64,000 nucleotides of DNA from Parelaphostrongylus tenuis (Eukaryota; Nematoda; Chromadorea; Rhabditida; Metastrongylidae): NCBI GenBank assembly GCA_019055375.1, contig JAHQIW010000153.1:124001-188000 (forward strand), written 5' to 3'. Shown here one piece after another: positions 57,601-64,000 of this stretch; within the stretch, counting starts at the first letter, position 1; each line of letters begins with the position of its first letter. A program made the translations under genes and the position numbers. The notes beneath the pieces were generated by a model. It made no database searches. It was given only the letters and a program-made list of their open reading frames with translations, and had not been told where the DNA came from.

Positions 57601-60600
57601 GACACACTCTTGAGAGACTGTTCAACGGTAAAAATTTCATTACTAGAAGCTTTTAATCTTAACAACTTATATATAAAACCGTATCACCTAGCATCTCACG
57701 AGAACTTGCAGTAGTCAGATATTTATCATGAGAAGAGATAGTAAAGAATGCAAGATTAACCGCAGAGCCAAACAAGTTACCAACCTAAATCCACAAGTAC
57801 AAACATTTGCTTGTTCCAGAGCAAACCCACTCCAAGAACCAATTTGAGCTTGTTGAAGATGTGCAGGCATTCGAAGCACATCCGGAGGAGTTATGTACAG
57901 CCCAAGTTCCCTTAATATCTCATTAGATCATGATTGCACGATAATCAAGATGTGTAGGTGAACATTCAGAAACTAAAATATTTCTTCAGTTTGCGATAGA
58001 ACTGCCCCGTTCCTCTTTTCCGAAGCACCGTTATCCAGTGCATCACATTTCCTGCTCGGAGCAATTATGATGCATGGTGAAAGTAGCATATGAGTAGCTT
58101 ATCGAATACAGTATATGCGGGACCTCATTAAAGACTATTTCATACTATCACGCACTTGACTATGTATGATTATAGATCACTCATCCTACCTAATCGTAAA
58201 ACATGTGGAGCTCAATTTCGGTATTTAGCTTTACATCGAGGTAAACAAGTCCGCTTAAAGGTCATTTTCTATCGCCTATCAATTCCTTAAAAACTTCGAG
58301 TTCCTCGTAACTGACTTGTTTAATTTCATCATATCCGAGGATGTATGTGATATACTAAAAATAAGGAAAGACGTGCAAACATCACTGAAATAAACAACAT
58401 CTATACCTTGCTCGTATAGATGTATTACAGGAACATATCGGACAAGCATCAAAGACAGAGTCGAAATGCAGGTCAAGAATCGTGTCCTTGAGTATGAAAT
58501 GTGAAAATGAGAATTTGAAGAGCTTTTTCAAAGTAAAACAAATAAGCAAATACAACTCAAATAACTGTGCAACTACCTGTAGGACTATTGCCAAAACAAC
58601 ACTAGAACCTTCCGCATAAGGTAGCACAACTTCACGTGACTGCGACGCAGTAAGCTGCATGTTGCCATTCGAAGACGCCGATGTATTGGAAGCAAAAGAG
58701 TTCATTATTGGCATCTGCACCTGCGCGGGCATCATCTTTAATAGCTAGGGTTTGAAAAATGCTAAAATGAAATCCTAGTCACAACTTATATAATGATTTA
58801 TAAATTTAAAAAAACCAACCTGTTGCATCTTCTGCATCTGACGCATATGTGGCGATTGCATCGGTTGAATTGGATTCATTGGAACATACGCTGAAGGCAC
58901 GTGAGCACCTGGGTAGGCCGGCGGTGCACTAGCGTGTGGTGGACCAATGATATTCGGTGCTGGTGGTCCGTATCCTCCCATCATAGGTGGTCCACCATAT
59001 CCAGCCGTTGAGCACGGCGAAATCATCGACATCTGAAGTTTGATGGAAAATAGTGTAATGCATAGAAAAGTGTACAAACATAAAACAGATGGCACCTGAA
59101 ATGCAACATACCTGTCCTGGACCAGTCGCATACATTTGCTGACCCATTGGCTGCCCCATCGGCATTCCACCCATGTGATGAGGATTCATTTGTCCACTTG
59201 CTGGTGAGTTGAACATGGACCCATGAACAAAGTTGTTCAGTTGTTGAACAGAGTTTGGAGGTGCCATCATCGACCCATACGGAGCGGAGGTAGGGGCATA
59301 AGGTGGTCCCATAGGTCCAGCAACAACAGGTGTGCCCATTCGAGCACCCATCATTGGTGGGGTGCGAATCTAAAAAACAACTCGGTCAGTAAGAAAGCAT
59401 TGGACTAAGGAACCATTAGCGGAAACCTGCCTGAGAAGCCGGAAACTGCTGCATGTGATGAGATTGTAGAGGTTGTAATGGTGGAATTTGCATATGTGAA
59501 TTAGGAGTTAGTCCTGACATTGGACCAAAAGTCGGTTTGTAATTGCTGGTGTTGGGGAACGATGTTACAGTTACAGATGTTATATGCGACGGCGCAACCG
59601 AGGTTATGGAAGATGAGAACTGAGTAGAAAACAATGAGTCCACAGTTTTGGGCACACGCTTCTTCATGTGCTGAATAAGTTTCTGATAATCAGGAGGCAT
59701 ATGCAGCGATTCTTTTCGACTCGTCAAATTGGTGCGTAGTAAGCGAACGTCTACAGCTGGACTGAACCGTGACGACACTGGCACGAGTTTCTTGCGAACG
59801 TGACCGCTCACTGGTAGAAGTTGGACACGCATCAGGAGTTGGCCCTGTCGAAGGTACCTTATATTTACTATTAAAAGATTAATGAAATCTAATCATACCA
59901 TTGTACTTTTAAGCGGGACTAAATCATTGGTGTTTTCCTCACAATCGTCGAAATCCTCAGCTATGTCATCTTTCATTTCTTTTGTTTCAAACTTGGACAG
60001 AGTAGTAGCTTGAGCAAGCGGATGATGAGTGTTATATTGAAGACTTGCTGATGTCGTATAAACTGCAGTGTCGATATTGCTCATCTGAAAAAACAGCATA
60101 ATCACTGTTTTCTCAAAACAATTTTAAGAATAATGAAATAAAAAGTTATTTGGTAAGGATGTGATGTACGCTCAACAAAACATACATGCTGCATTTGTGA
60201 GATATTTGTGTGCTGATACTGCACAGCATGCTGCTGTTGAGGTGGCAACATAGGAGCAGGACTGAACTGCTGAGCTTCTGACTGTACACTTGGTGGAGTC
60301 GGATAGATGTGGTTCATTGAAGGGTCACCACATGAAGGTGGTCCACCTATTCGAGGCCATCCGCCGTAATTTAATGACGTCTAAATTGGACTGTTAATGA
60401 CTTGGTGGAAAGATACTACGAATAGATTAAGCCAAGTAAGATTTAACATACAACTGCATTTCCTTCAGGTCTTTCATTGCTTGCCGGAGGAGAGAGCAAA
60501 TTGATAGTATCTGTCGGCCCGCACACGGTGGGCTCATCAACCTCCATGGATTCAATGCATGCACCAAGAACGTTATGTAGAACGTATCCGGGAGAATACT

Positions 60601-63600
60601 TCATACCTGATGGTCCCTCACCTGCAGCATGTTGGATTTTAAACTTGGAACGAAATGATTAGTCAAAAGGTAATAAGACAGAACCTATTGCTCTTGTTTC
60701 GTTGCCATCCGGTGAAGAAATTCGTTCCTCTACGTCATAGTCAGCCTCAGTACTGCAAGTTGGAGAAATGCGCCCTACACATGGAGATACCCGTGCCTCC
60801 ATCTCCTCCTGAAAATAAGTAAACGTAGCATACAAGAAGTTATAGAGTAAAATCAGAGAATATTAACCCCGATAGTCGTCGAAAGCAACGCCATATCAAG
60901 CGAATCCAGATCCGGCCATTCCACTAGACGTTTTGACTTTTTCAACTTCCTTCTTGAATGAACTTGTACATCCGGCCTCTTCAGATCTAATTCAGTGACC
61001 GCTCGCGTCATAGTTATGGATGGATCCGCTTCTGGCACACGCCTTCGTTGATCATCTATTTCATTCAACGGAGATGTTGTGGCGGGAATCTTGAGAAACA
61101 AAAACTCAAAACTTTTTTCTAACAAGCAAACACACAATACATTACAAACTCACAGTTTCTTGACTACCCGGCTGTTCAGGACTTACGGGTATTTTTATGC
61201 TTGGAGGATAGCTAGACCGGCGTTTTTCACCCGCCCTCCGACTATGGTAGGACATATAATACGGGTCTTCCCGAATTGTTGGATTATAATAGCAGTTATA
61301 GTCGCGTTGGCGTTCTTCTTGGCTAGCCGTTGGGGGCACTCGTGAAGTACTGAAGTAGAAAAAGATCATATTACGAGTTTCCCTAATTCAATAAGCGATG
61401 AAAAAAAATATGCGACGACATATCAACGGCATAGTATTCATAACAATAAGGCAACTTTCTTGCTTCATAAGCATTTCTGAATGATTACTGTACGAAATAA
61501 AACAAAAATTATGGAAAGAAGGTATTGAGGGCAACGAAAAAAAAGTTATAAAATTTATACAACATTCAATAGAAAACGAACAAATCAGACCGATTTTCAA
61601 TTATAAAACACAAAGGTGCCGGTAAAGATAAAAGTGTCCGACCTGCTTGGCTGGAAAATCTGGTTAAAGACGGACTCAGGGATTTGACCAGCTGGTGCGC
61701 TAGGCCAGGTACAATTAGTGCACGGTGAAACCACCTGAAGACACACTTGCTTCTGACACATAGGAAATCACCACTACAAAGAAGGTATTCTGTCTCTTAC
61801 TCTGATAGGGGTAAATGGACTACATGCCAGATTCTCATCATCACTAGAATTGCACGGAGTTGTGACACCAAAATGGTAACTGAAAACATATTTTTTCAAA
61901 AGTGCATATAAATTATTAATAACGATAAAACGACCTCGCATCATCTGCGCTGCAATAAATGCCCGTAACCAGGCTCTGCTTGTTTGTATCGGCCCAAATA
62001 GGTGTGTTTACATTTTCATCATCAGAGCTGTCCTGTTCACTTCCCATTGAGTCGCTTGATGAAGCACCAACTCCAGAAGAGTCCGGTTTGAGAGGGAACC
62101 GACGATGATACGAGTGTCTGAAGCACAAAACTGCAGCACTTCTCCATAACTGGAATCACGCAAAAACCACTTACTTTGCCCGTTTTTTGCTTTGCCTTTT
62201 CATTGCTTTATACAAGGGATTTGTCTTGAATAATCCAGGTCTCGAAGCGACCTTTATAGGAGCTGCTAGAGGGCAATCTTCAACTGGTTCTCGTTCTAAA
62301 GCTGCCCAGTATTCGGCTGACGGCTGGTGAGTACAGATGTCACACGCACAAGAATCATTCTTGCTTGGGTCAACAAAGCTCCACCTAGATCACTAATATT
62401 GTTTCGTACTATAAATTGGTGCATTACAGCACCGCAACTATGATACAGTTTAAAAGAGAAATTGACAAATAATACTGTACCTGGTGTCATCATCCGAATG
62501 CGGAGGGAATGGTGCTTGAAAAGGCCCAGCTTGTGGTGGAGGAATAGGAGAAGGCTGAGGTCGGGAGGCAACAAGGAATGAATTTTGCAGCACACCCTGC
62601 ATGTAGGAGTGTCCGTTCACATTGGAAACAAGAAGCTGGTTACGACGACCGTTGTCGGTAGCTACAAACATACGGATAGTAAGACACTTTTTTACACCAA
62701 CGTTATCGTTTAAAATAATTAAGGGATCTTACTGATAAGTTCATCAGGGGTCATGGCCGGAGCAGGCTGCTCGTCTTTAGAACAAGAGGCATCGTCTTCC
62801 ATAGTCACGCAAACGTAACAAGATGGATATAACATGCGGATGCCGTCGATTTCAATTGGAACCATACGTGGGACTCCCTTTTCCTAGAAAGAAAAAACAC
62901 TCGAAATAATGCAATATACAACTACCTAGAGGAACAGCTAATTCCAAAGCAAGTTTAGTTTACTTACACGACTCTCCTCATCAATGTCGTCCACATTTTC
63001 AGCTAATGACGCAACAAATTCTTTCCACTCTTCCCACTGTTTTTCCGCACTAGATTGGTTACGACCAATTTCAGTGTCCGCTGGTAGAAGAACAGCACGA
63101 AGCGACCACGGTCCAACAACAACTTGCACTCTGTGTCCACTTTCGACATGACTACAAAATAAATCTATATTTTAGTTGAGACAAAAAATAAGGACAGCAG
63201 ATAATTGTCACAGAGCAAATCATTAGCGAAAAATGGCAGAACTAATTAGAGAAAGGTGGGAAAATCCACATGTACCGTTTGCAGAGACGTAATAGTGGAG
63301 GTTGCCGTTGAGCATTCACAGTCATACACACGGTGTTTCCTCCGTGAACAAAAAACTGCACGTTAGTAGCCATAATGTAACTGCAATGTGAAAAAATTTA
63401 CGGTATGTTGAAATTCATAAAAATGGGCAAACACACCGAGGGAGGAGGTGTTGTCGACCAAAAAGGGGCTCACGAAGAGGACGAGTGAACCACCTTCCAA
63501 AGCGGACGAAACCATCATGGGCCATACTGCGTTCAATCATGGTGTGTAGAGCTTGGAACAACAGAACACGGACCTCATAGTTGATTCCGTTTGCCGCACA

Positions 63601-63940
63601 ACCTACTCCGTTTTCATCAGTATCTACAAATAAAATAAAATAAAACAAAAAATATCGCTGAGGAATCCATTACGACTAATAATACAATTGTAAAGAAAAC
63701 TTTAACGAGCTGCTCACAAACATTAGGCAATCAATGGTGAAAAGAGAAGACAAAAGAAACATAGACTGATAGTTTACCAAGATGAGAAGTGTTGACCGAC
63801 AACTTCTCTGGCGGTTCATTCGTATACCAGAAAATCCATAACTCCTTTGCGATTTCATTTGTGAAAGATGGAAGAGGAAGTGGTTCCGGCTGTGATGACA
63901 TTTGTAGCGGCTTTCTCCGCCAAGTGCAGAGCAAACCATC
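51632..63940 (-). CDS. let-19: Mediator kinase-module subunit MED13 (5' partial)
   Basis: Links the CDK8/cyclin C kinase module to core Mediator; nuclear. Exons, 5' to 3': 63940-63778, 63623-63437, 63380-63276, 63151-62968, 62883-62733, 62661-62481, 62384-62175, 62117-61935, 61879-61801, 61734-61643, 61349-61154, 61089-60868, 60808-60685, 60621-60452, 60380-60186, 60084-59907, 59867-59431, 59369-59112, 59032-58820, 58744-58577, 58486-58407, 57910-57785, 57444-57304, 57202-57073, 57013-56905, 56796-56729, 56659-56565, 56495-56318, 56152-56022, 55947-55761, 55673-55511, 55131-55007, 54941-54789, 54702-54627, 54210-54161, 53925-53770, 53716-53627, 53569-53451, 53367-53222, 52913-52724, 52648-52570, 52485-52372, 52310-52235, 52159-51996, 51934-51837, 51767-51632. 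They sum to 2,291 codons plus stop, in frame. MED13 signatures: ELWIFW (N-terminal domain), [17 protein letters not shown] near residue 775, CPICSCN and CTCGFSAV near 1,247-1,315, [37 protein letters not shown], and [11 protein letters not shown] with SCLPIH at the C-terminus. Met/Gly/Pro-rich tract in exons 17-19. The TPPTSP degron of the human protein is not visible. The start codon is outside the window. Confidence 0.93.
55215..55478. repeat. mirror-image tRNA-like element, copy 4, in MED13 intron 31
   Basis: A minus-strand head (GTTGAACCCGCGTCTCAC, TTCGAGGGTGCGTACCAG) faces a plus-strand head (CAGCACAGTAGTTTCGTAGC, GTGGGTTGAACTCTCATCC). Outer ends are TGATATGCAAAACTTTGAACC against GTTCAAAGTTCTGCC. 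It makes this by far one of the largest introns of an otherwise compact gene. Confidence 0.65.
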
Positions 63941-64000
63941 CTAAACTATTCAATGTGTCAAAAAAATAATGAATATTAATAAAAAAAAAAAGAACAGAAG

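Noticed and set aside
58279..58400. Possible extra MED13 exon
   Set aside because: It meets a stop in the required frame; joining 58,407 to 57,910 restores the conserved protein and phase.
59868..59906. MED13 exon 16 ending at 59,899 with GTATGA donor
   Set aside because: That join breaks frame; the donor at 59,906-59,905 and acceptor before 59,867 give the conserved [11 protein letters not shown] reading.
1..64000. Operon, viral insertion, CRISPR or toxin-type system
   Set aside because: Spacing and orientation do not fit a nematode operon (tens to hundreds of bp between genes), and no viral, CRISPR or toxin-related sequence was recognised.

Overview
The window is nuclear DNA of a clade V nematode, most likely a strongylid such as a hookworm (Ancylostoma/Necator type). 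The three recognisable genes encode proteins that, from memory of the families, are closest to Caenorhabditis proteins. Introns carry nematode-type TTTCAG acceptors, two genes have a likely spliced-leader acceptor just upstream of the ATG, and non-coding DNA is AT-rich and full of short inverted-repeat elements. Species assignment is inference.

Layout. (1) 1-20,180: about 20 kb with no recognisable gene, apart from one possible orphan exon at the left edge (82-199). It holds fold-back and MITE-like repeats, two mariner remnants, tRNA-derived SINEs and TA-rich microsatellites. (2) 20,181-35,844 (+): the dynamin gene (dyn-1), rebuilt as 21 constitutive exons plus two alternative last exons, giving 829- or 839-residue proteins. 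Its introns carry many repeats, including a 1.36-kb fold-back element. (3) 35,845-42,120: intergenic, repeat-rich. (4) 42,121-50,008 (+): PP2A scaffold subunit A (paa-1), 16 exons, 602 residues, HEAT repeats. (5) 51,632-63,940 (-): Mediator kinase-module subunit MED13 (let-19 in C. elegans), 46 exons and about 2,291 residues visible; the N-terminal exon(s) lie beyond the right edge. It converges on paa-1.

The three genes do different jobs (membrane fission, phosphatase scaffolding, transcription co-regulation) and nothing suggests an operon. dyn-1 and paa-1 are loose and repeat-filled, while MED13 has mostly 40-150 bp introns and few insertions. Exon joins were checked by reading frame: each intron chain closes exactly in phase, which is the main support for the models.

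Most unusual structures: a four-fold tandem duplication of the exon 1/donor-site segment inside dyn-1 intron 1; mirror-image elements whose arms each hold a tRNA-like A box and B box; four internally inverted MITE/fold-back families; a mariner remnant present as an inverted duplication of its own transposase C-terminus; two GC-AG introns; and a near-perfect 40-bp hairpin at 16,857-16,944.
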